Part shown: piece by piece, positions 46,912-57,515 of the stretch
Layout of the letters: the number at the start of each line of letters is the position of its first letter
Position numbering within the stretch: the first letter of the stretch is position 1
From: Oceanithermus profundus DSM 14977
GTDB taxonomy: Bacteria > Deinococcota > Deinococci > Deinococcales > Marinithermaceae
Reading direction: 5' to 3'
Length of the DNA stretch: 64,000 nucleotides
NCBI RefSeq assembly: GCF_000183745.1
Contig: NC_014761.1
Coordinates: 1,488,001 to 1,552,000, forward strand
Translations under genes and position numbers: made by a program
The notes under the pieces: model-generated
What the model was told of the DNA's origin: nothing
What the model saw: the letters and a program-made list of their open reading frames with translations, nothing else
The model's database searches: none

Positions 46912-47125
46912 GGCGCCGCCCCCACCACCAGGCCGCGCCCAACCCCAGGACGAACCCCAGGGCCAGCGCGGCCAGCAGGAACCAGGCGGTGGCCACCTCG
47001 TGCACCCCGAACCACCAGAAGCGCGTGCGCTGCGCGAAGTTGAGGCCGACCACCACGGCCAGCAAGAGCAGCACCACCAGGGTCAGGTAGAGCCGGACCT
47101 GCACCCACCACGGCGTGGATTCCAT
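46901..47125 (-). CDS. Small LapA-domain membrane protein
   Basis: 74 residues with two transmembrane helices ([19 protein letters not shown] and [20 protein letters not shown]) and a basic tail GRRRAG. This matches the LapA/DUF1049 family. It is the first gene of the MoaD-acuABC operon. A TATCAT box 6 nt before the ATG suggests a leaderless start. Confidence 0.75.
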   Translation of the reverse strand: MESTPWWVQVRLYLTLVVLLLLAVVVGLNFAQRTRFWWFGVHEVATAWFLLAALALGFVLGLGAAWWWGRRRAG

Positions 47126-47131
47126 GCGTTC

Positions 47132-47137
47132 ATGATA
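47132..47137 (-). promoter_or_regulatory. -10 box of the LapA-MoaD-acuABC operon
   Basis: TATCAT on the minus strand, 6 nt from ATG 47125. It lies 14 bp from the divergent glyA -10 box. Confidence 0.5.
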
Positions 47138-47151
47138 ACGCGCCCGGCGGT

Positions 47152-47157
47152 TATAAT
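47152..47157 (+). promoter_or_regulatory. -10 box of glyA
   Basis: A perfect TATAAT 9 nt before ATG 47167, with TTCATG 17 bp upstream. Its -35 region overlaps the divergent -10 box. Confidence 0.65.
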
Positions 47158-47166
47158 CGCCTCGAC

Positions 47167-48384
47167 ATGAGCCCCCGAGACGAAACCGTGTTCCAGCTCA
47201 TCGAGCTCGAGGCGCGCCGCCAGGCGGAAGGCCTCGAGCTCATCGCCAGCGAGAACTTCACCAGCGCCCAGGTGCGCGAGGCCGTGGGCAGCGTCCTCAC
47301 CAACAAGTACGCCGAGGGTTACCCCGGCCGTCGCTACTACGGCGGCTGCGAGGTGGTCGACCGCGTCGAGACCCTGGCCCTCGAGCGCGCCCGCGAACTC
47401 TTCGGCGCCGCGTGGGCCAACGTGCAGCCGCACTCGGGCTCGCAGGCCAACATGGCCGTCTACTTCACGCTGATGGAGCCGGGCGAGGTCCTGCTGGGCA
47501 TGGACCTGGCCGCGGGCGGGCACCTCACCCACGGCTCGCGGGTCAACTTCTCGGGCAAGCTCTATAAGGTGGTCAGCTACGGGGTGGACCCCGAAACCGA
47601 GCGCATCGACTACGACGAGGTCGAACGCCTGGCGCGCGAGCACCGGCCGCGCGTCATCGTCGCCGGGGCCAGCGCCTACCCCCGCACGATCGACTTCGAA
47701 CGCTTCCGCGCCATCGCCGACGCGGTGGACGCCTACCTGGTCGTCGACATGGCCCACTTCGCCGGGCTGGTGGCCGCGGGCGTGCACCCCAACCCGGTTC
47801 CCTACGCCGACGTGGTGACGAGCACCACCCACAAGACGCTGCGCGGCCCCCGCGGCGGCCTCATCCTCTCGCGCGACCCCAAGCTGGGCAAGAAGATCGA
47901 CAAGACCATCTTCCCGGGCATCCAGGGCGGGCCGCTCGAGCACGTGATCGCCGGCAAGGCCGTGGCCTTCTTCGAGGCCATGCAGCCCGGGTTCAAGGCC
48001 TACGCCCGCACCGTCGTCGAAAACGCCCGGGCGCTCGCGGGGCACCTGGCGGACCGCGGCTACCGCATCGTCTCCGGCGGCACCGACAACCACCTTTTCC
48101 TGGTGGACCTGCGTCCGGCCGGCCTGACCGGCGCCGAGGCCGAGGACCGCCTGGGCCGCGCCGGCATCACCGTCAACAAGAACGGCATCCCCTTCGACCC
48201 CCAGCCGCCGCGCGTCACCAGCGGCATCCGCGTGGGCACCGCGGCGATCACCACCCGCGGCTTCGAGCCCGGCGAGATGGCGCAGGTGGCCGAGTTCATG
48301 GACGCGGCGCTGCGCGAGACCCGGCCCGCGGAAGAGCTGCGCGAAGGGGTGCGCGCCTTCGCCCTGGCGCACCCGATGCCGTAG
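47167..48384 (+). CDS. glyA: Serine hydroxymethyltransferase
   Basis: 405 residues. Converts serine to glycine and loads tetrahydrofolate. [33 protein letters not shown], the PLP lysine in [14 protein letters not shown], and [16 protein letters not shown] are all present. The start is ATG 47167, with no ribosome-binding site but a TATAAT box 9 nt away. Confidence 0.97.
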   Translation: MSPRDETVFQLIELEARRQAEGLELIASENFTSAQVREAVGSVLTNKYAEGYPGRRYYGGCEVVDRVETLALERARELFGAAWANVQPHSGSQANMAVYFTLMEPGEVLLGMDLAAGGHLTHGSRVNFSGKLYKVVSYGVDPETERIDYDEVERLAREHRPRVIVAGASAYPRTIDFERFRAIADAVDAYLVVDMAHFAGLVAAGVHPNPVPYADVVTSTTHKTLRGPRGGLILSRDPKLGKKIDKTIFPGIQGGPLEHVIAGKAVAFFEAMQPGFKAYARTVVENARALAGHLADRGYRIVSGGTDNHLFLVDLRPAGLTGAEAEDRLGRAGITVNKNGIPFDPQPPRVTSGIRVGTAAITTRGFEPGEMAQVAEFMDAALRETRPAEELREGVRAFALAHPMP

Positions 48385-48416
48385 GGCCCGCCCTAGGCAA
48401 CGCCGCGTCCGTACGT

Positions 48417-48422
48417 TAAACT
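48417..48422 (+). promoter_or_regulatory. -10 box of der
   Basis: TAAACT with a 28-nt leader before ATG 48451; here a ribosome-binding-like CCAGGA is present, so this gene is not leaderless. Confidence 0.45.
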
Positions 48423-48450
48423 AGGGGTTCGGGTCGGGAGCCCCAGGATC

Positions 48451-49752
48451 ATGCGCAAGGTCGTCATCGTCGGTCGCCCCAACGTGGGCAAGTCCAGCCT
48501 CTACAACCGCCTGCTCGGCCGCCGCGACGCGGTGGTGGCCGACGAGGCCGGCGTGACCCGCGACCTCAAGGAGGCCGTGGTCGAGACCGAGCGCGGAAAG
48601 TTCAAGCTGGTGGACACCGGCGGCCTCTGGTCGGGCGACGCCTGGGAGCCCAAGATCAAGGAAAAGGTGGACCGGGCGCTCGCGGAGGCCGATCTGGTCC
48701 TCTTTCTGGTGGACGGCCGCGCCGAGCTGGCCCAGGCCGACTACGAAGTGGCCGACTACCTGCGCCGCAAGAACAAGCCGGTGCGCCTGGTGGCCACCAA
48801 GGTGGACCACCCCAAGCACGAGGCCTACCTGGGCGAGCTCTACGCCCTGGGCTTCGGCGACCCCATCCCCACCTCGGTGGAGCACCGCCGCGGGCTGGAA
48901 GAGCTCGAGGACGCCATCTGGGCGGCCCTCCCGGCGGAGGAGGGCGAGACCGAGGTCGAGGTCCCGCCCATCCGCATCGCCATCATCGGCCGCCCCAACG
49001 CCGGAAAGTCGAGCCTGCTCAACGCCATCCTGGGCGAGGATCGGGTCATCGTCTCCGATCAGCCGGGCACCACCCGCGACAGCATCGACGTCGAACTCGA
49101 CTACGGCGGCACCCGTTTCGTGCTGGTGGACACCGCGGGCATCCGCAAGCGGCCCGAGACCGCGGTGGAGCACTTCGCCATCCAGCGCGCCCACCGGGTG
49201 ATCCAGGAAGCCGACGTGGCGGTGCTGGCCGTGGACCCGTTCGAGCTGGGCGACCGCGAGCTGAAGATGGCGAACGAGGCCCTGGACGCCGGCAAACCGG
49301 TGATCCTGGCCGTCACCAAGTGGGACGCCGTGCCGAAGGAGGAGCGGCCGGAGGTGCGGCGCCAGATTCGCGAAAAGCTGGCTCACCTCGAGCATCTGCC
49401 CATCGTTTACACCTCGGCGGCGACCGGGCAGAACATCCACAAGATCTTCCAGCTGGCGACGCGGCTCTACCATAAGGCGCGCGAGCGCTTCGACACCGCC
49501 GACCTGAACCGCTGGGTGCAGGTCTGGCTCACCAAGACCCGGGTGCCCAACTTCCGCGGCCGGCCCCTCAAGATCTTCTTCGTCACCCAGCCCGAGGTGG
49601 CCCCGCCGCTCTTCGTCTTCTTCGTCAACCAGCCCGACTTCGTCACCCGCGCCTTCGAAAACTACATCAAGAACCGCATCCGCGAGGACCTGGACCTGCG
49701 CGAGGTCCCCTTCAGGCTCGCCTGGCGCGGGCGCAAGGGCAGGACGGGCTAG
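48451..49752 (+). CDS. der: Ribosome biogenesis GTPase Der (EngA)
   Basis: 433 residues. Two tandem GTPase domains, each with a G1 motif (GRPNVGKSS at the start, GRPNAGKSS at about 180), G3 DTGG and DTAG, G4 TKVD and TKWD, then a KH-like C-terminal domain. It is required for 50S assembly. It converges on the sirtuin gene with a 4-bp overlap. Confidence 0.96.
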   Translation: MRKVVIVGRPNVGKSSLYNRLLGRRDAVVADEAGVTRDLKEAVVETERGKFKLVDTGGLWSGDAWEPKIKEKVDRALAEADLVLFLVDGRAELAQADYEVADYLRRKNKPVRLVATKVDHPKHEAYLGELYALGFGDPIPTSVEHRRGLEELEDAIWAALPAEEGETEVEVPPIRIAIIGRPNAGKSSLLNAILGEDRVIVSDQPGTTRDSIDVELDYGGTRFVLVDTAGIRKRPETAVEHFAIQRAHRVIQEADVAVLAVDPFELGDRELKMANEALDAGKPVILAVTKWDAVPKEERPEVRRQIREKLAHLEHLPIVYTSAATGQNIHKIFQLATRLYHKARERFDTADLNRWVQVWLTKTRVPNFRGRPLKIFFVTQPEVAPPLFVFFVNQPDFVTRAFENYIKNRIREDLDLREVPFRLAWRGRKGRTG

Positions 49753-50495
49753 CTCCCCGGGGGCGGTGCGGACGCGCCAACGAGCGCTTCCATGCCCCGG
49801 GCCGCCGTGGCCCGCAGCGAAACGTCGGCCAGCGGGGTGAGCGGCGTGGGCTCGGGGTTGACCTCGATGAGGTAGGCCCCCGCGGACTTGGCCATCCGCC
49901 CCAGGCTGGCCGCGGGCTCCACCACCGCGCTGGTGCCGATCACCAGCGCCACCTCAGCGGTCATGAAAGCGCGCTCGGCCCGGGCCAGCAGCTCGGCGTC
50001 CAGGAACTCGCCGAACCAGACCACGTCGGGCCGCATGCGGCCGCCGCAGCGTTCGCAGACCGGCGGCGGGGTGAAGGCATCCGGCGGCGGCAACGACTGG
50101 CGGTGGCCGCAGCGTTCGCAGCGGGCGCGGGCGATGCTGCCGTGCAGCTCGACCACGCGCCGGCTGCCGGCGCGCAGGTGCAGACCGTCCACGTTCTGGG
50201 TGACGAGCAAAAAGCCGTCCCCCTTCTGCCGCTCGAGGTCCGCGAGCCGCAGGTGGGCGGGGTTGGGCTCGGCCTCCATCACCTGGGCGTAGCGCATCGC
50301 GTACCAGCGCCACACCTTCTCGGGGTCGCGGGCGTAGGCCTCGGGGGTGGCCAGCTCCTCGGGGCGGAACCCCTCCCAGAGCCCGCCCGCGCCGCGGAAG
50401 GTGGGAATGCCCGACTCGGCGCTGACGCCCGCGCCGGTCAGCACGGCCACCCTCCGGGCGGCTTCGAGCCGTCTCTGGGCCTGCTGGACTTCCAT
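49749..50495 (-). CDS. cobB: NAD-dependent protein deacylase, sirtuin family
   Basis: 248 residues. TGAGVSAESGIPTFRG (NAD site), TQNVDGLHLRAG, catalytic His in VVELHGS, and a zinc site CERCGH...CERCGG. It removes acyl groups from lysine using NAD; acetyl-CoA synthetase is the classic target. A TATTCT box 6 nt before the ATG suggests leaderless expression. Confidence 0.94.
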   Translation of the reverse strand: MEVQQAQRRLEAARRVAVLTGAGVSAESGIPTFRGAGGLWEGFRPEELATPEAYARDPEKVWRWYAMRYAQVMEAEPNPAHLRLADLERQKGDGFLLVTQNVDGLHLRAGSRRVVELHGSIARARCERCGHRQSLPPPDAFTPPPVCERCGGRMRPDVVWFGEFLDAELLARAERAFMTAEVALVIGTSAVVEPAASLGRMAKSAGAYLIEVNPEPTPLTPLADVSLRATAARGMEALVGASAPPPGS

Positions 50496-50501
50496 GTTCT
50501 T

Positions 50502-50507
50502 AGAATA
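50502..50507 (-). promoter_or_regulatory. -10 box of the sirtuin gene
   Basis: TATTCT on the minus strand, 6 nt from ATG 50495; 14 bp from the divergent K+ channel -10. Confidence 0.5.
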
Positions 50508-50521
50508 GCGCCGCAGGGTGC

Positions 50522-50527
50522 TAGATT
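50522..50527 (+). promoter_or_regulatory. -10 box of the K+ channel gene
   Basis: TAGATT, 6 nt before ATG 50534. Confidence 0.5.
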
Positions 50528-50533
50528 GGACGT

Positions 50534-51601
50534 ATGGCGCGTACGCAACGGCTGGAGGTCCGCCTGGCCCTGCCTCTGGCCCTGGTCGCCACGGTGACCG
50601 CCGTGGGCACCCTGGGCTACTGGCTGCTCTGGCGGCCCTACGGGGCCTCCTGGCTCGACGCGCTCTACATGACCTTCATCACCATCACCACGATCGGCTA
50701 CAGCGAACCCTTCCCGCTCGACGAAGGGGCCCGGATCTTCACGATGGTCATCGGAACCACGGGCATCGCCAGCCTGTTCTACGTCTTCGGCGTCTTCATG
50801 GACTACCTGGTCGAGATGGGGGCGAGCGGCGAACGGAGGAAGCGGCAGATGGAGCGAAAAGTAACGGCGCTGTCGGAACACGTGATCCTCACCGGCCTGG
50901 GCCGCGTCGGCCACCAGGCGGCCGAGGAGCTGAGCCAGGCGCGCGAACCCTTCGTGGTCGTCGAGCGCGACCCCGAGCGGGTGCAGTGGGCGGCGGACCA
51001 GGGCTACGTCGTGCTCGAGGGCGACGCCACCGAGGACGAGACCCTGAGGAAGGCGGGCATCGAGCGCGCCAAGGGGCTGATCGCGGCCACCGGCGACGAC
51101 GCCGCCAACCTATTCATCGTCCTGAGCGCGCGTGCCCTCAACCCCGAGCTCTACATCGTGGCCCGCTCGGAGGACGCGGGGGTCATCCCCAAGATGCTCA
51201 AGGCGGGGGCCAATCGGGTGATCGATCCCTACGCGATCGGGGGCCGGCGGCTCGCCAGCCTGGTGCTGCACCCCGCGGTGGTGGACTTCCTGGAAACCAC
51301 GCTGCGGCGGGGCGGGGCGCCGATCTCGATCGAGGACATCCTGATCACCCGCGACAGCCCGCTGGCCGGCAGGTCGATCGCCGAGCTGAACCTCAACCGC
51401 CGCTACGGCATCGTGGTGCTCGCCATCATCCGCGGCGACGAGACCCTGGTCTCCCCCGCGGCCGAGTGCGTCTTCAAGCCCGGGGACCAGGTGATCGTGA
51501 TGGCGACGGTGGAACAGCTCGAGCAGTTCGTGCGCGAGATGGAGCTCCAGGAGGGCGTGAACCGCAGGGAACGCCTCGAGCGCGAAGCGAAGGGAGCGTA
51601 G
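50534..51601 (+). CDS. Two-helix potassium channel with RCK (TrkA) domain
   Basis: 355 residues. TM1 (about 11-32), pore loop with filter TTIGYSE at 52-58, TM2 (about 70-95). The soluble part has an RCK-N Rossmann domain (HVILTGLGRVGHQAAEELS) and an RCK-C domain (CVFKPGDQVIVMATVEQLEQ), as in MthK-type channels. The filter has GYS in place of the usual GYG, seen in some prokaryotic channels. NADH or ions probably gate it. The NnrDE gene follows by 3 nt. Confidence 0.87.
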   Translation: MARTQRLEVRLALPLALVATVTAVGTLGYWLLWRPYGASWLDALYMTFITITTIGYSEPFPLDEGARIFTMVIGTTGIASLFYVFGVFMDYLVEMGASGERRKRQMERKVTALSEHVILTGLGRVGHQAAEELSQAREPFVVVERDPERVQWAADQGYVVLEGDATEDETLRKAGIERAKGLIAATGDDAANLFIVLSARALNPELYIVARSEDAGVIPKMLKAGANRVIDPYAIGGRRLASLVLHPAVVDFLETTLRRGGAPISIEDILITRDSPLAGRSIAELNLNRRYGIVVLAIIRGDETLVSPAAECVFKPGDQVIVMATVEQLEQFVREMELQEGVNRRERLEREAKGA

Positions 51602-51604
51602 ACG

Positions 51605-53065
51605 ATGCGGCTCTTCACCCCCGAGGCGATGCGCGCCGCCGACGCGCAGGCGGTGGAGCTGGGCTACCCCAGCCTGCTGCTCATGGAAGCGGCGGGCCGG
51701 GCGGTGGCCGAGGCGGCCCGGGCCGCCTGGCCCGAGGCCGAAAGCTACGCGGTGGTCGCCGGCAAGGGCAACAACGGCGGCGACGGGCTGGTCGCCGCCC
51801 GCTGGCTGCACCTTTGGGGACGGGAGGTGCGCGTCTACGCCCCCGAGGGGCACCGCGGCGACGCCGCGCTTGCGCGCGCGGCGCTGGCGGCCCACCTGGA
51901 GATCGAACCGCTGGAGGCCGTGGATCTGCGTGAAGCCGACGTGGTGGTGGACGCCCTCTTCGGCACCGGACTGACCCGACCGCTGGAGGGCGCGTGGGCC
52001 GAGCTCGCGGAGCGGATCAACGCCGCGGACCGGCCCGTCGTCGCCGTGGACGTGCCCTCGGGCCTGCCCTACGCCCCCCACGTCCGCGCCGACCTGACCG
52101 TGGCGCTGGCGGGCCTGAAGCCCGACCACGTCTTCTACCCCGGCCGCAGCGCCTGCGGCCGCATCCAGCTGGCCCCCATCGGCCTGCCGCCGGCGCTGCT
52201 GGAGCCGCGGGAACTGCCCGAGCTGCTGGACCCCGAAACCATGCGCGCGCTGCTGCCGTCTCGCCCCGGCCACGCCCACAAGGGCTCGGTGGGCCGGGTG
52301 CTGGTGGTCGGCGGCGCGGCCGAGTACACCGGGGCCCCCGCGCTGGCGGCCCTGGGCGCTTACCGCGCCGGGGCGGGGCTGGTGACCGTGGCCTACCCCA
52401 GCGACGCCCGGGTGGACCCCCCGCTCGAAGCCGTGCGGCTCCCGGTCAGCCGCTGGCAGGACGCCCGCCTCTTCGAGGCCAAGGCCGAGGCCCTGGCCGT
52501 GGGGATGGGCGGCGGCAGCGGCGGCGGGGCCGCGGCGCGGGCGGCGTTGAAGCTCAAGAAGCCCACCGTCCTCGACGCCGACGCCCTCTACCCCGAGGTG
52601 GTGAAGGCCTACGCCGCGGCCGCTGTGCCCACGGTGATCACCCCCCACCCGGGCGAGGCGGCCAGGCTCCTGGAGACCGGCGTGGGAACGGTGGTGCAGG
52701 ACCCGCTGGGCTCCGCCTGCGAGCTGGCGCGCCGCTTCCGCACGACCGCGGTGCTCAAGGGCGGGCCTACCGTCCTCTGCGAACCCGGCCGCGCCGCCGT
52801 GAACACCACCGGCAACCCGGCGATGGCGACGGGCGGGGCCGGCGACGTGCTTTCGGGCGCGATCGCGGCCTTCCTGGCCGCGGGCCTCGCCCCCTGGGAC
52901 GCGGCGCGTCTGGGCGTTTACCTGCACGGTCTCGCCGGCGACCACCTGGGCCGGATCGGGCTGACCGCGCACGAACTGGCCGAGGCCCTGCCCGTGGTGC
53001 GGGAGAAGCTCGAGCTCGGCTACCTGCGCCCTTACTGGGAAGCCGGTCTGCTCAGCCCACGGTAG
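51605..53065 (+). CDS. nnrD: Bifunctional NAD(P)H-hydrate epimerase/dehydratase
   Basis: 486 residues. N-terminal YjeF domain (epimerase, NnrE) with AGKGNNGGDG at 52-61; C-terminal ribokinase-like domain (dehydratase, NnrD) with ITPHPGEAARLL and NPAMATGGAGDVLSGAI. It repairs heat-damaged NADHX/NADPHX, which is formed faster at high temperature. The 3' end overlaps the SpeD-like gene by 14 bp. Confidence 0.93.
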   Translation: MRLFTPEAMRAADAQAVELGYPSLLLMEAAGRAVAEAARAAWPEAESYAVVAGKGNNGGDGLVAARWLHLWGREVRVYAPEGHRGDAALARAALAAHLEIEPLEAVDLREADVVVDALFGTGLTRPLEGAWAELAERINAADRPVVAVDVPSGLPYAPHVRADLTVALAGLKPDHVFYPGRSACGRIQLAPIGLPPALLEPRELPELLDPETMRALLPSRPGHAHKGSVGRVLVVGGAAEYTGAPALAALGAYRAGAGLVTVAYPSDARVDPPLEAVRLPVSRWQDARLFEAKAEALAVGMGGGSGGGAAARAALKLKKPTVLDADALYPEVVKAYAAAAVPTVITPHPGEAARLLETGVGTVVQDPLGSACELARRFRTTAVLKGGPTVLCEPGRAAVNTTGNPAMATGGAGDVLSGAIAAFLAAGLAPWDAARLGVYLHGLAGDHLGRIGLTAHELAEALPVVREKLELGYLRPYWEAGLLSPR

Positions 53066-53471
53066 CGGCGGCGCGGGCCTTCGCCAGGAAGCGCTCGCCC
53101 AGCAGCACCCGCTCGAGCAGCGCCTCCTCCTGGGGGAAGAAGTGGCCGTAGCGGCTGCGGCGCAGGTCGTAGACGCCCAGTTCGAACAGCTCCTCGACGC
53201 GGGCGACGAAGGCCGCCGCGGAGACCGCCCCCACCGTGAAGGCCACGACGGTGAGGCGCGCTTCCCCGGGAAAGACGTGGAGCAAAAGGGAGCCCTGGGA
53301 ACCCAAGAACGCCAGGGTCACGCCGCCGTCCTCGACGCGGTGGCGGCGCAGGCCCCCGCCCAGGGGCCAGGCGTCCGCCAGCGCCTGGGCGCGCGCCTCG
53401 ACTTCCATGCTTTCGAGGGCCAGATGGCGGGCGTCGATCGTGATCCGGGTGCCGTAGGCCAGCTGCTGCAA
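53052..53471 (-). CDS. Possible SpeD (AdoMet decarboxylase)-like protein
   Basis: 139 residues from TTG 53471, supported by an AGGAGGG site 7 nt upstream. The pattern TRITIDARHLALES, then LAFLGSQGSLLLHVFPGEAR, then LTVVAFTVGAVSAAAF recalls small bacterial AdoMet decarboxylases. In those the pro-enzyme cleavage Ser sits in ESHLSIHTWPE; here the matching segment is SQGSLLLHVFPGE, so cleavage and activity are doubtful. It could be a diverged paralogue with another role. Confidence 0.4.
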   Translation of the reverse strand: MQQLAYGTRITIDARHLALESMEVEARAQALADAWPLGGGLRRHRVEDGGVTLAFLGSQGSLLLHVFPGEARLTVVAFTVGAVSAAAFVARVEELFELGVYDLRRSRYGHFFPQEEALLERVLLGERFLAKARAAATVG

Positions 53472-53597
53472 GGCGGATCCCTCCTGGGGTCACCTTACCA
53501 TTCCGGGCCCGGTGCTAGGCTGCCGGCAGGGGGCTTTCGCCCCTTGGATGGCGCGTGCCCGCGGGCGTTAAATGGATGAGACGGCTGCGTGCGGTGC

Positions 53598-53603
53598 TAA
53601 ACT
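53598..53603 (+). promoter_or_regulatory. -10 box of the sdh operon
   Basis: TAAACT, followed by a 22-nt leader with the strong site AAAGGAGG before ATG 53626. Confidence 0.5.
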
Positions 53604-53625
53604 TATGGGCGTAAAAGGAGGCGAT

Positions 53626-53988
53626 ATGTACCGCGGAAGAGAAGGGCAATGGGCTTTTTACCTCCACCGGATCACCGGGGTCGCGATCCTGCTCTACCTG
53701 CTGGTTCACGTAGGCGAGCTCACGGCCGCGATGTTCGGTGCCAAGTACTCCAACGCGATCCTCGAGTTCTTTCACCAGCCCCTGTTCCAGCTCGGTCTGC
53801 TCGGCGTGATCGGAGCGGTGCTCTACCACGCCCTCAACGGACTGCGCATCCTCATCATGGACTTCACCTCCTGGGGGACGCGCATGCAGCAGAAGCTGTG
53901 GTACGGCGTCCTGGTGCTGTTTGCGCTCCTCTACATCCCCACGATGATCAAGATCCTGCCCGAAATCTTCGGGGGCGGAGGTCACTGA
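53626..53988 (+). CDS. sdhC: Succinate dehydrogenase cytochrome b556 subunit
   Basis: 120 residues. Three transmembrane helices; haem-ligand-type histidines in YHALNGLRIL and LHRITG near the N-terminus. It anchors the enzyme and carries haem b and the quinone site. The start at ATG 53626 is set by the AAAGGAGG site; the longer upstream frame crosses the promoter. It leads sdhCDAB. Confidence 0.9.
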   Translation: MYRGREGQWAFYLHRITGVAILLYLLVHVGELTAAMFGAKYSNAILEFFHQPLFQLGLLGVIGAVLYHALNGLRILIMDFTSWGTRMQQKLWYGVLVLFALLYIPTMIKILPEIFGGGGH

Positions 53989-54389
53989 TGGCGATCAAGA
54001 CCCGTAACTTCAACGAAGCCCGCCAGCAGGCCAGCACCAACATCGAGCTCATCTGGTGGGTCTTCATGCGCGTCTCCGGGGTGCTGCTGGTCTTCCTGGT
54101 GCTGGGCCACATCTACATGAACAACATCATGATCAGCAACACCTCGATCGACTACGACTACGTCGCGTCCAGATTCTCGCAGCCGCTGATCAAGGTCTAC
54201 GACCTGGTCATGCTCGCGCTGGCGATGCTCCACGGCACCAACGGCCTGCGCTACGTGATCGACGACTACGTCCACCACGCCGGCTGGCGCAGCTTTATCA
54301 AGTTCGTGCTCTACTTCCTGGTCGCGTTGCTGATCGCTACCGGCACCATGGTCCTCTTCAGCTTCCCGTTCAACAAGGTAGGAGGTTAG
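53988..54389 (+). CDS. sdhD: Succinate dehydrogenase membrane anchor subunit
   Basis: 133 residues. Three transmembrane helices ([58 protein letters not shown]), the middle one with a conserved HGTNGLR motif for haem. ATG 53988 overlaps the sdhC stop by one base (TGATG). Confidence 0.9.
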   Translation: MAIKTRNFNEARQQASTNIELIWWVFMRVSGVLLVFLVLGHIYMNNIMISNTSIDYDYVASRFSQPLIKVYDLVMLALAMLHGTNGLRYVIDDYVHHAGWRSFIKFVLYFLVALLIATGTMVLFSFPFNKVGG

Positions 54390-54391
54390 CC

Positions 54392-56131
<1,740 letters not shown>

Positions 56132-56141
56132 GGAGGGGACG

Positions 56142-56843
56142 ATGCGCGTAACACTGAAACTCTTGCGGTACAACCCCGAAGCGGATCAGGCCCCCCACTG
56201 GGAGAGCTACCAGCTGGATGCCGAACCTATGGACCGGGTCCTCGACCTGCTGCACAAGGTGAAGTGGGAGACCGACGGAACGCTGGCCTTCCGGCGCAGC
56301 TGCGGCCACGCCATCTGCGGCTCCTGCGCCATGATGATCAACGGCGTCAACCGGCTCGCCTGCAAGACGCTGGTGCAGGACCTCAGCGGGGACACGATCA
56401 CCGTCGAGCCCATCCGCGGCCTTCCGGTGGAGAAGGACCTGGTCGTCGACATGGAGCCCTTCTTCAAGGCCTACAAGGCGGTCAAGCCCTACTTCATCAA
56501 CAACGACCCCCCGCCCGCCCGCGAACGGCTGCAAAGCCCCGAGGAGCGGGAGATCTTCGACGAGGGCACCAAGTGCATCCTCTGCGCGGCCTGCACCACC
56601 TCCTGCCCCGTCTTCTGGATCAACGGCACCTACATCGGTCCCTCGGCCATCGTCAACGCCCACCGTTTCATCTTCGACAGCCGCGACCAGGGCAACGCCG
56701 AGCGCTTCCGGGCCCTCTCGGGCGGCGGCGGCGTGTGGCGCTGCCGCACCGCCTACAACTGCACCGAGGCCTGCCCGCGCGAGATTCCCGTCACCCACCT
56801 GATCGAAGAGGTGAAGCGCGCGATCATGCTCAACCAGGTCTGA
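56142..56843 (+). CDS. sdhB: Succinate dehydrogenase iron-sulfur subunit
   Basis: 233 residues. [2Fe-2S] ligands C54, C59, C62 and C74; [4Fe-4S] ligands in CILCAACTTSCP (C145, C148, C151, with C155 passing to the next cluster); [3Fe-4S] ligands C201/C207 and C211 in CRTAYNCTEACP. It passes electrons from FAD to the haem/quinone subunits. A strong intrinsic terminator follows. Confidence 0.96.
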   Translation: MRVTLKLLRYNPEADQAPHWESYQLDAEPMDRVLDLLHKVKWETDGTLAFRRSCGHAICGSCAMMINGVNRLACKTLVQDLSGDTITVEPIRGLPVEKDLVVDMEPFFKAYKAVKPYFINNDPPPARERLQSPEEREIFDEGTKCILCAACTTSCPVFWINGTYIGPSAIVNAHRFIFDSRDQGNAERFRALSGGGGVWRCRTAYNCTEACPREIPVTHLIEEVKRAIMLNQV

Positions 56844-56860
56844 GCATCCGCAGGCGCACC

Positions 56861-56892
56861 GGCGCGGGGCCCCGGCCCCGCGCCTTTCTTTT
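56861..56892 (+). terminator. Intrinsic terminator of sdhCDAB
   Basis: A 10-bp GC stem (GGCGCGGGGC / GCCCCGCGCC) with a 4-nt loop, then TTTCTTTT. Confidence 0.9.
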
Positions 56893-56893
56893 G

Positions 56894-56899
56894 TAGAAT
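56894..56899 (+). promoter_or_regulatory. -10 box of the PfpI gene
   Basis: TAGAAT starts 2 nt after the terminator T-run; the leader to ATG 56928 is 28 nt with an AAAAGGAGG site. Confidence 0.55.
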
Positions 56900-56927
56900 G
56901 GTGGACGAACGGAAAAGGAGGTTCAAG

Positions 56928-57515
56928 ATGGCGCAGAAGAGGATCCTTATGTTCGTCGGCGACTACATGGAGGACTACGAGGCGATGGTGCCCTTCCAGA
57001 TGCTGCTGATGGCGGGCCACCAGGTGGACGCGGTCTGCCCCGGCAAGAAGCCGGGCGACAGCGTCAAGACCGCCATTCACGACTTCGAGGGCGACCAGAC
57101 CTACAGCGAGAAGGTGGGGCACAACTTCGCGGTCAACGCCGACTTCGACCTGGTGAACCCCGACGACTACGACGCCCTGCTCATCCCCGGCGGCCGCGCG
57201 CCCGAGTACCTGCGGCTCAACCCGCGCGTGATCAAGCACACCCAGGCCTTCGCGGCCGCGGGCAAGCCCATCGCCGCGATCTGCCACGGGGCCCAGATCC
57301 TGGCCGCGGCGCGGGTGATCGAGGGCTACGAGATCAGCGCCTACCCGGCCGTGGGTCCCGAAGTCGAACTGGCGGGCGCGAAGTACATCGGGCCCAACGA
57401 CACCTTCACCAACGCCCACACCGACCGCAACTTCGTCACCGCGCCGGCGTGGCCGGCGCACCCTGAGTGGATCCGGCAGTTCCTGGAGTTGCTGGGGACC
57501 CGCATCGAACCCTAG
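56928..57515 (+). CDS. DJ-1/PfpI family protein
   Basis: 195 residues. The nucleophile elbow AAICHGAQILAAA places Cys119, with a Glu in the N-terminal DYMEDYEA loop. The family includes PfpI proteases, chaperones and deglycases; the role here is uncertain but often linked to heat or glycation stress. The start at ATG 56928 follows AAAAGGAGG. Its stop overlaps the dynamin-like gene by 4 bp. Confidence 0.88.
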   Translation: MAQKRILMFVGDYMEDYEAMVPFQMLLMAGHQVDAVCPGKKPGDSVKTAIHDFEGDQTYSEKVGHNFAVNADFDLVNPDDYDALLIPGGRAPEYLRLNPRVIKHTQAFAAAGKPIAAICHGAQILAAARVIEGYEISAYPAVGPEVELAGAKYIGPNDTFTNAHTDRNFVTAPAWPAHPEWIRQFLELLGTRIEP

